Shown one piece after another: positions 12,001 to 23,052 of a DNA stretch of 64,000 nucleotides. Positions within the stretch are counted from its first letter, which is position 1. Every line of letters begins with the position of its first letter. The notes below the pieces were generated by a model. It had not been told where the DNA came from. It did not search any database and saw only the letters and a list, made by a program, of their open reading frames with translations. The position numbers were made by a program, and so were the translations under genes. The stretch is from contig CM054060.1 in NCBI GenBank assembly GCA_028641055.1, forward strand, positions 208,344,445 to 208,408,444, given 5' to 3'. This DNA is from Alopecurus myosuroides (Eukaryota > Streptophyta > Magnoliopsida > Poales > Poaceae).

Positions 12001-12765
12001 AAAACCACAATAGGAAAGAGATTCCTTATTCCTTTTGGTGTTTCAATCCCCATTGGTTACTCATCTTTATGGTGAGACCAAGAATTCCTCCTTCATTACG
12101 GTGTTCTAACTTATCTTGGTTACTCATCCTCTGTCGTGAAGTAATATCCCGATTCTTGACAAGGTTTCGATAAAATTTGACGGAATGAAAGTTCCTTTAT
12201 CCTTCGTGTCCACTCTGAAGAGTGAACATGATCTTGTATCAAATTTTCTCTGATGCACGAATTAAAGTGTTTTCTTGTGTTTCCCCTTGTCCACGGATAT
12301 TACGTGGTGGTATCCAAGGAAACCCTTCTCACTTTGGCACCTTGTTCGCAGTAAAGAGTGAAACCTCAGTTTTACAAGTTGTTCATACTTTCTTTTCCAA
12401 AAAGGATTTAAAGTCTTGTGCAAAGCTCATATTCTAAATCCTTTCAAGAACCATCGTCCACAAACTTGAAACCTTCTCCTATTCCCTCTGTTACCTTGAT
12501 GTGTTTCATGCCTGTTAACTCAAAATGTTCTTTATGAACATTCCTGTAATGAGTTATCCATGAGATACTCGATCTTCGTGAAGATCAATTCTTAAGAGTT
12601 TTCCCCCTACCTAAGGTGAAGCCACTGGATATCTTCGCAAGTGCTACAGATCAACCTCTTCGAGAAAAGAATCGTAAGGTTCGAGAAGATCGTTCAAAAC
12701 CGGTGTTCCTTCTTTCTTTCTCCTTCAGGAATCTCGGGACGAGATTCTTGTAATGGGGGTAGATT
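9016..12765 (+). other. Degenerate internal domain of the 10.9-kb element
   Basis: No long open frame and no recognisable gag, protease, RNase H or integrase, apart from the RT trace listed separately at 10740-11110. Short open frames such as 9269-9610 and 9819-10265 look like chance. The last bases before the 3' LTR (ATCTCGGGACGAGATTC and a G-rich tract) resemble the corresponding part of the young element at 51712-51746, which supports common descent. Confidence 0.6.
10740..11110 (+). pseudogene. Reverse-transcriptase relic
   Basis: Across frames the order of a gypsy RT can be followed: a GYHQI-like remnant near 10755-10770, TFMSFIMTNIL near 10832-10865 (compare MSFGLTNAP), LIDRMNPSPW, DDILVFS near 10928-10950 (the catalytic Asp-Asp box, with Tyr and neighbours altered), NEVHVEQLALMLETF and then VVAMDPRR (compare IDPEKV). 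Many indels break the frame. It cannot encode an enzyme and was probably dead well before this copy inserted. Confidence 0.6.
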
Positions 12766-15700
12766 TGTAACATCCCAAATTTTACTAACAAAAGGGTTGT
12801 GGTGTTGTGTTCATCTCATGCATGCATGAATCAAAAAATTTAAAACATGTTTGAAACAATTTAAATTGTGAATTTAAATGGTTTGAGAAAAATTCCACAA
12901 ATAGTACTTAAAATGGGTTCCAAAATTTTGTACCGAAAAGTAATTAAATTTCACCAAACAAAAATATGGCAAGGTTGGAAATTTTATAAGCTTTCCAAAA
13001 TGTATTTTTGCTAATTTTTATCTTTAAAAAAGGCCCTCAAATGTTAATTTTCTGTTCTGTTTTATAATGGAGAAGGACCTCTTTGCAAATCTTAAAAATT
13101 TCTAGGGGGTTATTTGAAGATTCCCTTTTGTCTTCTTCTTCCTCCAGCCAGAAGGACAGAAGCCCGTCGACGGCGTCGTGTGCCACCTCGTGCTTCACCT
13201 TTGTCGCGGGGATAAGAAGGAGAGTCGTCCCCATCGTTCTCTCTTCCTCTCCATCCTCCCCTCTAACTCTCACGTGCTCTCTGTGGCCGGAGGGAGCGAA
13301 CCCTAGCTCCGGCCATCGTCGCTGCGCGCCGTTGTTCTGGATCTCCTGGAGCTCCCCCGTTCTGCCCTAAAGAACCACCGTGGACCCTGTACCATCTCCG
13401 TCGAGCCAGGAAGTCCGAGAAGGCCCTAAGCCGACGAATCGCGCCCTTCTTCCCCGAGGCCGGCGAGGTTCCGCCGCCTCGATTCGCCGCCGTTCGGTTT
13501 CCATCCGCTTCACCGACGACACCATCGAGCTCATGGTGAGCTCTACTCCCTTCCGGCACCTTCCCCGCTCCCTCCCGTGGACGGGATCGCCATTTCGCCG
13601 GAGACCCGTGGACACCGCCACTTCCCGAGCATGGCGGCTCGCCGTCGTCGACCTTTTTCGGGTGGCGCCATCTCCAGTAGCTAAGCCTCGTTGCAGTGAG
13701 TCAAACGCCCCCTCCCGTTTGGTCCAATTCGCCCCGAGTCGCCGCCTGTGACCACGGCAGTGCCACGGTGGCTGTTGCTGACGTCGTTGTGACGTCACAG
13801 TGACGCCACTGCGGGCCTGCCCTATGAGGTTTAAAATTGATTTAATGAAAAGGGTTTAATAAATGTTTATATATGTGACACGTGGACCCCACCCTTGTAA
13901 TTACAGAAATTGATTAAAACTTGTAAATTCAATATATTTTAATCTGTAATTCAGAAAAATAAAAGTGGGGTACCAAAATGTTCAGGAAATTATTGTCTAT
14001 AAGAATATGTCATTTTCAATCATGTTTGAGAAAGTTGAAAATTGAACATTTATTTAATGTTGTTTAATTCATTTAAAAATAGAAAAATAAGTTTTTATTC
14101 ACTAAAATTAGAAAATTATAAGTTATATACCAAAATGCTCAAAATGACAATTGAAACCTAGTTATGATGTTTTCAAACCCATTTGAGCACTTTAAATTGT
14201 ACTCACTTACAGAATTGTCCGAAGTGCCCCTCTGGGGTCTATTTCAGTCTAATTTCAGAAAAACTACATAACTGACATATGAACCCTAGCAACCCAACGA
14301 TCATATTTAGGGATTTATTTCAGTGCATTAACTTGCTCATGCATACATATTGCGCATTGCATCGATGCCATGTGTTGATTATTGTTCTTCTTGTTTCGGT
14401 GTTTATTCCCCCTCGGTAGAACGTGACTCCGAAGAGAAGGCCAGCAGTTCCATGAAGAATACTTAATCTTAACCGACAAGTAAAGCACTTATTCCTGAAG
14501 TCTCTATCTGGTTTTATTATAACCAAGGCAAGCATAACCTCTTATCTGCTCATATATGGTTTTCGAAGTGTTTTGGAATCTCGTATATTGCATGCAATTC
14601 AAAGTATTTGTGGTCTTAGATAGAGTTCTCCTATACTTGTTGAATCGCCTAAATATCCTGATCCACTACTCCTAGCAGTTGTAGGTTTGTTTGTGCGCGC
14701 CTCGTTAAAGCCTGTGTGTCTTGCTTAGCCATGCCTAGTTGTGATCTAATCCATCCGGCTGTTGAATCTGGTCAATACGTGAATCTTTTCAGGTTGTTGT
14801 GATTTAAAATATCTTTGAAAAACTTGACTAATAACGGATGGATGTGAGGCCACAATGGGTTGTGACGTTTTGTCCTGTTCATGCCCCTAGGAGCGAGTTA
14901 TCTCCTTCGAAGCCAAGACTGAGTGTGCAACCAAACGCGGGGCCTAACAAACCGCGCTCGACTAACTAACTTGTTTGGCCACGTCCATGAGTCACGTAGT
15001 TTGATCTTTCCATCTGCGTGTGAGTCAGAAAACGATTTGGAGAAAACTTATGGCGTGACCGGGACAAGTGATGGCCAACTTCCTTTTGACAGGGTGTCCC
15101 TGACTGGGTGGACTCATGGATAGGGTCGAGCAAGGTAAAGGTCGTGGCCAGCCACCCTCTACCGCGCTCTATGGACGAGCGTACATGTGGCGTTAAGAGT
15201 CGGATGGTACGTGTGGGTAAAGTGTACCCCCTGCAGGGATAAATCTCCTCGAGAAGCCGTGTCCACGGTTACGGACGACTTGGCAACGGATTCTGTGATC
15301 ATAGATAACTTGAACGGAATGGCTAAAACTTGTTAACAATGTTTGCAGGGTGCCTCCTCGGAGATGCCGAGAGGGGTCATCCTTGTAGCATGTAAGTTTC
15401 TGGGAAATGATGTTGGTAGATTAAAAGAATATTGATTACAGTAGTTGACTAGTTTCCTCATCTGTTTTGAAAATACTCCATGAGACGTGCTATTCTTCCT
15501 TGACTTGGAAAAAAAATATTGCTTTACGCAAAATAGCCTTCATAAAACCCTTTCTGAAGATAGCAAATATATAATAGGTTGACTATGTCTTGTTGAGTAC
15601 CTGCCGTACTCAGGTTTGCTCAATTTTGGTTCAGGTGAAGATCTCACATCGGTGGTGTTTCAACACGGACATCGACGAGTAGTTTGGGGTTCCCAGGTAG

Positions 15701-16316
15701 CAGCCTGGAATCTATGGGCTGGGACGTCGCCTTATGTTGCAGCCTCTTAGGCCCTTTTGGTTCTTGTTGATTAGCAACATAATTTGCCTTCCGTTGTCTG
15801 ATGTAATGTTTGGTCATGTGACATCTGTTTGTACATCTACTCTAGTAACACCTGTTTAATACAGCTTCCATGTCTAGATTACTGCTTTGATAGGTTGTTG
15901 GTTTCGAGCTCATCGTTATACAGTTTTGGCTATGCCTGCATAGTTGTCGCAGTCGAGGGGTTGTGGAGCCGATGATCCATTTCCAAGCACGCCTGCCGAC
16001 GTGTTTCGGACTGGGCTTGGTAACCCTAGTAACCCTTGATTGTTGTTGCACTTTCTGGACCCATAGCATCTATCTATAGCTTTGGTCCCGCTCCTTCAGT
16101 TTCATATGATTCGTGGACACTTTGATATGCATAGTTGGTTATGACTAGCATGGAAACAAGGAGCAGTAGTACCGTGGTGATCCGGCCTGCGCGCCGATGA
16201 TTCCGGTCTGCCTGCCGTTGTTTGTTGCGGCCGGGGGTGGTAACACTGAAGCCCTTGTGGGTCCATGACTAGGAGCACATAAAATTATGTATATCTCTAG
16301 GTCCGGGGTCGTGACA
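12766..16316 (+). repeat. 3' LTR of the 10.9-kb element
   Basis: 3551 bp, colinear with 5415-8998. It keeps the acceptor-like TTATTCCCCCTCGGTAG (ends 14419) that the 5' copy has lost, the GC donor at 14527/14528, and the same GACGAGTAG ending. It lacks the 65-bp block near 7690-7760. It ends GTGACA at 16316, followed by the TSD ATCGT. Confidence 0.9.
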
Positions 16317-17215
16317 ATCGTAGAACATTTCACCAAGGAAGATGCAAAACCAATGTGGTTGTACACAACACTAGGTAAAATGCTCGATGATCTCAACAAG
16401 ATCGAGTGCACAATTTAATCATTAGCAAATGTATCAAGCACAAATGTTTAGCAATGGAAAACAATAAAAGTAGCCTCATACTAAAAAGTACAAAACAAAA
16501 TTAATGAGTTCATCGAACATTTTACCAAGGAAGATGCAGAACCAATGTGGTTGTACAAAAGACTAGGTAAAATGCTCGATGATCTCAACAAGATCGAGTG
16601 CACAGTTTAATCATTAGCACATGTATCAAGCACAGATGTTTGGCAATGGAAAACAAGAAAATTAGCCTCATACTAATAAGCACAAAACAAAATTAATGAG
16701 ATCATCGAACATTTTACCAAGATGCAGAACCAATGTGGTTGTACACAAGACTAGGTAAAATTCTCGGTGATCTCAACAAGATCGAGTGCACAGTTTAATC
16801 ATTGGCACATGTATCAAGCACAAATGTTTAGCAATGGAAAACAAGAAAAGTAGCCTCATACTAATAAGCACAAACCAAAATTAATGAGACCATCGAACAT
16901 TTTACCAAGGATGATGCATAACCAATGTGGATGTAAACAAGACTAGGTAAATTGCTCGATGATCTCAACAAGATCGAGTGCACAGTTTAATCATTGGCAC
17001 ATGTATCAAGCACAGATGTTTAGAAATGGAGAACAAGAAAAGGAGCCTCATACTAATAAGCACAAAACAAAATTAATGAGATCATTGAACATTTTACCAA
17101 GGAAGATGCAGAACCAATGTGGTTGTACACAACACTAGGTAAAATGCTCGATGATCTCAAGTAGATCGAGCGCACAGTTTAATCATTGGCACATGTATCA
17201 AGCACAGACAGATAA
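16317..17215. repeat. 192-bp tandem repeat array, right half
   Basis: Continues the array interrupted at 5414. Anchors lie at 16444, 16636, 16824 and 17016, spacing 188-192 bp. The distance across the insertion, after removing the element and one TSD copy, is 192 bp, so the unit phase is intact. The array closes with a unit that turns into CAGATAAAACAATAACAGTG. Confidence 0.85.
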
Positions 17216-17309
17216 AACAATAACAGTGAGCCTCATTGGCACATGTATAAAACAGTAACAGTGAGCCCCATTGTTGAAATCATCTAATTAAAGAGCAAAG
17301 TTATATACC

Positions 17310-18286
17310 TCAGTGGAGGCAAACAACAGAAGAAATAAAGCCATCTCTTCCGCTGTAGAAGGTGAATACACACATAGCACCCTCCTTGATTCCAGCTAAA
17401 TTGACGACCTTTGACCAGTTGGTTGTCATCTTCGCACCGTCTATCTTGCCCTTGATGAACATAACATCTTGAGCATCGAATTGTTGGTGCATATGATAGG
17501 AAGTCGATCCATTGGCGGAAACCCATTGATGTAGGCATGGCTGAACTTAATTGAGAAGTATTGGACAAGAAGTATATAGTTAGTTGTTGACTAAGATTAA
17601 TGTCCATAGGAAGAGTAAAAGAATAAGATGTTTACCATCTTGGCCTTCACAGGGAAGACATTAGACTTTGTCATCCTACAGACGTAGTGCGGTATAGATG
17701 GTTGTGGTCCAGCAACTTGGCTTCAGAGATGCGCGACTTGGTCTTCAGTCATTTCCACCTTGTTTCCAAAAAAACAGTGCTCGTCATAGTCCTGAGTCCC
17801 TTGGATTTTGGGACCTATAATGCAAGAAATAAATTAATCCTGGCTAATCTGTAGGTGCATAAGAGAGTACTAAAACATTTTGTTGGACCTGTCACCTCTA
17901 CGAGTGACCTTTCCTTCACTGACTAGATCCTCCGGAGTTGGACTTTTACCAACTCCATCAACCAGAATGCCACGGGACTTCAGAAAGAGACGATACTCTG
18001 GATCTATTTCAACTGGTGCCTCCATCCAGTTACGAGTTTCATAAGGAGACATGGTGCAGAAGCTACAGCCTCGACTAGAGTGCTACAGCCAAATATGAAA
18101 AGAAGAAAAATCAAACAAGTAGCTACGAAGGCGAAACGAGATACTAATTTATATGCTAGTATTTACCTTGGTTGTCTGAAGAACAGGGGACCTTGCGAGC
18201 TCCGAGGCCTTGTTCAGGTGGATCTCCATCTGGGTGGGGGAAGCGATCTCCGAGATACCTGTGACGGTAGCGTGAGCTAAATCCAT
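17310..18286 (-). pseudogene. B3 domain-like gene, four exons, disabled
   Basis: A gene model can be built on the minus strand. Exon 1 is 18286-18167 (ATG, 40 codons, donor CAAG|GTAAAT). Exon 2 ends at 17896 (TAGAG|GTGAC). Exon 3 is 17814-17636 (acceptor TTATAG, donor GATG|GTAAA). Exon 4 is 17545-17310 (acceptor TTAAG, stop after VVCLH). Joining exons 2 and 3 keeps frame (RRG-PKIQG). The last two exons read like a plant B3 DNA-binding domain: HYVCRMTKSNVFPVKAKM, FSHAYINGF, then TTNWSKVVNLAGIKEGAMCV. An in-frame TGA at 17725-17723 and a 1-nt shift between FSHAYINGF and SYHMHQQFD disable it. Exons 1 and 2 do not join in phase with the acceptors I can see. The B3 assignment is by motif pattern only. 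Confidence 0.5.
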
Positions 18287-18322
18287 GGCTGGTGGTGACC
18301 TAAAACACGTCAACGACGATGG

Positions 18323-18385
18323 CCGCCGGCATCTAACCTACATCCGCCGGCATCTAACCTAGATCCGCCGCCATCTAACCTAGAT
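18323..18385. repeat. 21-bp tandem repeat, 3 copies
   Basis: CCGCCGGCATCTAACCTACAT and two near copies follow each other at 18323, 18344 and 18365, just upstream of the B3-like start codon on the minus strand. This is the putative leader or promoter of that gene. Confidence 0.8.
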
Positions 18386-19272
18386 CGAATCGTTTGGTTG
18401 AGGATGGGGAAGGGAGGAAACCAGCACTTACCAGTCATTGGTTGAGTACGTCGGTGAGGATGGGGATGCTAGGGAGGGTGCCGCCGTGATAGACGCCGCC
18501 CAGTGGGCAAAGTGGAGGCACTGGTTTTCTTTTGGGGGAAGAGTGATCCCTTTCAGTGGGAAGTAGCCGAGTGGGCGAGGGAGCGCGAAGGCCTATGACG
18601 CTGACGAGTGGGACCCCGTGTGAGGCTGTTTCGGTGAAGATTTAGCGCGCGCGGCTATGATGCTGACGAGTGGAACCCCGTGTGAGACTGTTTCGGTTTT
18701 TAGCGCACGCGCGGCTATGAGCGGTCGTAATTTAGGCACGCAGATGTGAGGTTCATATGTGATTTTTTAGAAAATTGAGGGTCTATGTGTTAATTAGGGT
18801 ATAAAGGGATATAACTGCCAATTGTGGCATGTTGTCCCATAAATTGAAGGATTTTGAAATGTAAGTCTTTTCTAATACGAAAAAGGTTGCATTCTTACCA
18901 TTAGTTCTTTATTTTCTACTAAATAAATGAAGAATTAAAAACCATTGATCCATCAGATCACCAAGTTTTCGATAAGGATTGGCTTATTGGGCATGATCGA
19001 GTACTAAATGGACGTGACACATCCACTTATTACTAAGTTATACCAAATAAGTATTTAGTCATCCTAAAAACATGATCGGCTGAAGCAACATAGTATAGAA
19101 GTACTACATATATAGTACTTAAATTCTTACACACACAAGGAATTCTTCCACAATACTAATAAAGTTCTTACATATACTACTCGTCCAAACTAGAACATTA
19201 GCTAGTAGCACGACTATTCAAATTAAGTTCATCAGGACATCATTGCAGCATTCGGCACAAGCGACAACATTA
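18386..19272. other. Intergenic DNA
   Basis: No gene found. About 18600-18720 contains a loose repeat (GGCTATGATGCTGACGAGTGG, GTGAGACTGTTTCGG). The rest is AT-rich without recognisable structure. Confidence 0.4.
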
Positions 19273-19611
19273 CTAGCTCCTCCAAGGATTCAAGTCCTGG
19301 TGATTGGGATTCAGATGAGGATGCGCGAGCCCTAAGCGGATATTGCGCACGAGAAACTTCTTTAGGAACACACTGTAGGCAGCATGCTTGGCCCTAACAG
19401 GGGGCCCACAGTTTTTCGAGCCACGTCTAACGCTGCTGGCATGCTGGATCATGCTGACAATGCTCATGTCAATTTTCCTTCAGCAGACAGGGCAGAACAG
19501 CATACCGGCGCAACGACGGTACCTAATTTGCCCATTCTGCAGCTTCCTAAGAACATGTCTGCTCTTAGCATCACGGGACGCCTTGTCAGATGATACGCTA
19601 TCATTGGATTG
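19273..19611 (-). pseudogene. Zinc-finger-XS-like exon with a nonsense codon
   Basis: After an acceptor-like TTTCATTTCTAATTTGAAG the minus strand reads QSNDSVSSDKASRDAK, then LFCPVC, a TGA (19482-19480), and RKIDMSIVSMIQHASSV, then AKHAAYSVFLKKFL, ending at a stop at 19273. The order CPxC ... QHAS ... AKHxAxxxFL resembles the XS-type zinc finger of plant RNA-silencing proteins. Without the TGA the frame would be open through the domain. The upstream partner may be the exon at 20220-20495, but no clear donor was found there. Family call tentative. Confidence 0.4.
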
Positions 19612-20219
19612 CTTCAAATTAGAAATGAAACAAAAGTTAGCACCACACTCTAATTATAGGTCATTTTTAAAATGCACGCACTAACACTAGTTTAAATAAA
19701 ATAACCATGCCGTTGATAAACTAATGACATCAATCTTTGCTTAAATAGCATACAAAAATTTAAGCAGAACAAAAATGGTACCACATATATGCAGTTAGTT
19801 AATGGACTTAATATGTAATAACAAGCCTAGTATTTAAGCCCACATTCGAATTGGACAATAGAACTTGCAGATAGAAAAAATGCCATCAAAATCATGTATA
19901 GCTAATCCCTAAGTTGGCATATACCAGTCGCTCTATTCTACAAGCTCTAGAATGCAGGACCTAAAATCATTAGCGGACCCAGGAATAGATTAAAGCCTGG
20001 GCAAACAGTCAGTTACAAGGCTTAATGTGTATTTTTTCTATTAAATAACTTCAACTACACTGTTCCGACCACTGGGTAATAGGGGGCGCTCGGTTCGCAG
20101 TTTCATATGTAGAATCCCCGTCTACAGATCCAACTACAAACTCGAGAATCCCTAACTTGCTTGCATGTCTCTACAAACCATTGGATCTTCAATACTAAAC
20201 TAGAGCTAGATATATCTGT
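19612..20219. other. Intron or intergenic DNA
   Basis: AT-rich, no coding signal seen. It lies between two minus-strand pieces that may belong to one gene. Confidence 0.35.
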
Positions 20220-20495
20220 TTAGGGAAGCATCTCAGAGTCCTCGTCGGAGACGATCTCCTCGAACACCGGTACCTCCCCCATGGGGTCCCCCTGATCAGA
20301 TAGGAGAGGGAGTCCTGGCACTTTCACCGCCGAGGAGGCGATTACAGCGAACCACCATGGCCGGCCGGACCTGCCGCGACGACAGCAGATGTCGCCGGCG
20401 TTATTCCGCTGAATCGGATCCGGCCATGAGGTCCAACCGACATGGTGGGCCGCACCTTCGGCACCGACAACAGATGATGCGACGGCGTCCTCCAT
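20220..20495 (-). CDS. Hypothetical protein, 91 aa (possible first exon)
   Basis: Minus-strand frame from ATG 20495 (MEDAVASSVVGAEGAAHHV) to TAA at 20220. The C-terminus is acidic (VFEEIVSDEDSEMLP). GC content and frame use look more gene-like than the surroundings, and a TATA motif lies about 146-151 bp upstream. I do not recognise a domain. It could be a complete small gene or the first exon of the zinc-finger-like gene at 19273-19611. A plain stop with no donor favours the former. Confidence 0.35.
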   Translation of the reverse strand: MEDAVASSVVGAEGAAHHVGWTSWPDPIQRNNAGDICCRRGRSGRPWWFAVIASSAVKVPGLPLLSDQGDPMGEVPVFEEIVSDEDSEMLP

Positions 20496-20640
20496 TCCTT
20501 GCGGAACCTCCTCAAGGTTGTGTGCTCGGCAGTTGGGAGAGAAGGAGGGAGGCGTTGGGGCTGGAGCAAAGTGGTTTTATTTTTTGCTAGATTTGGGGCC
20601 GGAATGGTGGGGGAGGGAGGCGATGCAAGCAGGAGGGGAA

Positions 20641-20646
20641 TTTATA
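20641..20646 (-). promoter_or_regulatory. TATA box upstream of the 91-aa ORF
   Basis: TATAAA on the minus strand (context AGTATAAATTCC), about 150 bp before the ATG at 20495, a normal distance for a plant promoter with a leader of roughly 115 nt. Confidence 0.4.
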
Positions 20647-21116
20647 CTGACTGCCATTTCGAGAGCCGTTGGGCCTGCTGACGTGTGCGGATGCATTTCT
20701 CTGCATGGCTCTCCCGTGGACTGACTTTGTCAAAAACAGAGTGATGTGACATTTAGTCACTGTCAAACAAGGCCACAGCGAGTCAGGGCCAGTTATCAGT
20801 GGAACAAATTCAGCCAAACCAAGCCAACGAATTGCTCTGTTCACGTGTACGTGAGCGGTGTACGCAGCCATGGTGTGAGTGCAGTGTAATTACCGGTTTA
20901 ATTATGGTCATTTGCGAGGGAGGTTGCCATTTAGTTTCCCGCTTGTTCATCTACTCGCCTGGGTTCACACGTCTTCGTTCCAGAGGCGCCTTTTTGATCC
21001 GTGTACATTTAGGAAGTTGCCATTTGCAGTTGCCATTTGCGCTCCTTCCGTTCATCATCTTCCGCCACTCTTCTTCCAAACCCATCGAACCCATCAGCCC
21101 ACGGCGGAGACTTGCC
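20647..21116. other. Intergenic region between divergent gene relics
   Basis: Separates the minus-strand 91-aa ORF from the plus-strand exonuclease relic, a head-to-head arrangement. No TATA box in a convincing position for the + gene was found. Confidence 0.35.
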
Positions 21117-21762
21117 ATGGACGATCGCGTACCAACCACGGAGGTTCTCGACGTCTCTGTCCATGGACGCACCATGCTGTAGGTGATTTACACCAACGAG
21201 GAACGTGCCTTGGAGACTGCCCTAGTCAATTTCGAGCAATGGCTTCAGCCTGAAAAGCACAAGTTCTTGGTCCTCGACCTTGAGTACACATGTAGCCATG
21301 CATGCAAACCCCATGTCGTCGTTGTCGTGCAAATCGCCATGCTTACAGAATATCACGTTCGCAATCATGGACACGACAGGCGACAAGAAGTCTCTTGCCC
21401 AATCAGGCTTCTTTCTGCCACCATAGTACCACCATGACATCCAGATGGAATTCGGGGAACTCAAAATTGGAATGGATACTCTAGTAGGGAATATCATAGA
21501 CAGTTTGTACCTCAATATGAAGTCTGGATTCCCATAATACCTGCACAAATATTGGGAACGGAAGATGGCTCGAACAAGCCTCAACTATGCAGAGGTGGAC
21601 GGATATGTCAGCTACGAGCTATACAGAAGGATCCGAGACATGAAAAACAGTTTAGCTCCAACATGGCTGGAGATGATCCTCTCCTGGTGCAAGAGCAAAG
21701 ATAAAGCTTCACGCTGCCGCCGTGGAAACGAGGGCACGAGCAAAACGATATGCAGGAAATAG
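21117..21762 (+). pseudogene. WRN-type 3'-5' exonuclease relic
   Basis: Starts ATG 21117 (MDDRVPTTEVLDVSVHG). After an early TAG (21180-21182) it continues VIYTNEERALETALVNFEQW, then HKFLVLDLEYTCSH, the first DEDD-exonuclease motif with the D-x-E pair, then QIAML. A deletion follows. Later pieces are TTGDKKSLAQSGFFLPP (with a TAG), HDIQMEFGELKIGMDTL, and SLNYAEVDGYVSYELYRRI, which fits the third exonuclease motif region. Grass genomes carry many Werner-like exonuclease genes of this short form. At least three in-frame stops and one deletion show it is dead. Confidence 0.7.
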
Positions 21763-22159
21763 TTGTTTAAGTGTTTTTAGCGCTTGATAATAAGTGTTCT
21801 TATTTGTGTTCTGGTTTGTGTGCGCGAATAATATGTTTGTTTTACTTATTAATGTAATTTTATGCAATATGTAGCACCTGATTTTTTTTCCAGGATTTAT
21901 AAATGAAATACATTGCTGCTATTCTTTTTCCATTTTTGGCATGAATTAATATTAATTGGTCAAACATTAGTAGCCTTAGATTCAACTCAAATTCAACAAC
22001 AGACTCGAACGTTTTCAAACTGACTAGAGATCAAACTGACATATTACAACATATAATAGTCGCAACATAAGTCAAACAGTTTCAAACAGACTAGAGATGC
22101 ACGATACAACACACAATTCAGACTCCCAACAGATAGCAGCTGCAACATAAGCCAAATGA
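21763..22159. other. Intergenic DNA
   Basis: AT-rich 3' flank of the exonuclease relic. A local repeat (CAAACTGACTAGAGATCAAAC / CAAACAGACTAGAGATGCAC) lies at about 22016-22100. No gene. Confidence 0.4.
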
Positions 22160-23052
22160 TATCTTCAGAGAGCAGTTCAAACAGCAGCTCAATCTTCTTC
22201 AGTCAGCAGATCATTCTCCCCCGGCAGATCCGTTGCCGTTGTGCCCACCGTCCCTCACCTGAGGAGGGCCACTGCCATCCACACACCCACCAAAGAACGG
22301 GAACTGGTGCGTGCTTGTGGTGTCGACCTCGTCGTCGTCCCACAGCTGAGTGTCCGAGACGACTGGGCCATGGTCCACGACCTCCTAGACATGGATGAGG
22401 ACGGTGTGCTCCAATGTCCTCTTCGAGGTCGTGGTGCGCACTGCGGCCGACATGTACGGCTCTGACACCTCCACAATGTAGGTCTTCGGGACTGCGCTCG
22501 GCTACTTCAACCAGGCCTCCATCGTCAGGAACCAGCTGTCCACCAGGACATGCATCTGCACCAGATCACCGCCAAGATGCTTGACGAACTGCCCCACCGC
22601 AACGGGCTCCCATGCCTCCCGCGGGAACCACTCGAAGGTGAGCTTCGTCAAATACGGTAGCTCAGATCACTCGGCACCGCTACCACGACACCAGTGACTA
22701 AAGTTAAGCGGCGCTCCACCACCGTCGACGTGCCGGGACAGATGTCACACGACGGTTAAGTCCTCCTCGGAACAGAATCGAATGAGAAAGTCCACCATGA
22801 CGCGCTAACATCCACCTTCACCTTCCTACGGGCGACTGTGCATTGCGCGACCAACGCAGCCAGGATTTCCTCAGGTGACAAAGGAGGGTGACGCCCTCCC
22901 ACGGTGACCTCGAGCGCGCGACCGTGCCACTTCTCCTCGAGCTTCTCCATTGCATGCGAGTGGGCGAGCACGCAACGGCCTTGAGTCAGCCGTAGTGCGG
23001 GCTCCCCAGTCAGGAACATCTCCTCCGGGAACATGAGGCGGGCAGCCATCAA
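22160..23052 (-). pseudogene. DUF4283-like grass multicopy protein, broken
   Basis: The minus-strand frame from 23052 reads MMAARLMFPEEMFLTGEPAL, then LSPEEILAALVAQC and VDVSASWWTFSFDS before running out near 22756. Downstream, in another frame, come LTKLTFEWFPREAWEPVAVG, VKHLGGDLVQMHVLVDSWF and VPKTYIVEVSEPYMS, interrupted by stops. The general order resembles DUF4283-type proteins that are extremely numerous in grasses and often linked to retroelements. Frameshift plus at least three stops. No function can be assigned. Confidence 0.45.

Larger units (their letters stand above)
5415..16316 (+). mobile_element. LTR retrotransposon, Tekay-like gypsy, internally decayed, exact TSD
   Basis: A 10.9-kb element with LTRs at 5415-8998 and 12766-16316. 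Both start TGTAACATCC and end GTGACA. It is flanked by the 5-bp duplication ATCGT (5410-5414 and 16317-16321). The primer-binding site TGGTATCAGAGC (9004-9015) matches initiator-Met tRNA. A purine tract (AATGGGGGTAGA) precedes the 3' LTR. The 3.77-kb internal region has no usable gag or pol and retains only a scrambled reverse-transcriptase trace. Very long LTRs, the iMet PBS and the TGTAACATCC terminus point to the Tekay/Del branch of chromoviruses, but that is inferred from structure. In a stretch of about 390 bp compared by eye the LTRs differ at roughly 5%. Confidence 0.9.

Noticed and set aside
4521..17215. 192-bp array considered as a CRISPR array or a centromeric satellite
   Set aside because: Whole units repeat without unique spacers, so it is not CRISPR. 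About ten copies next to gene relics do not indicate a centromere.
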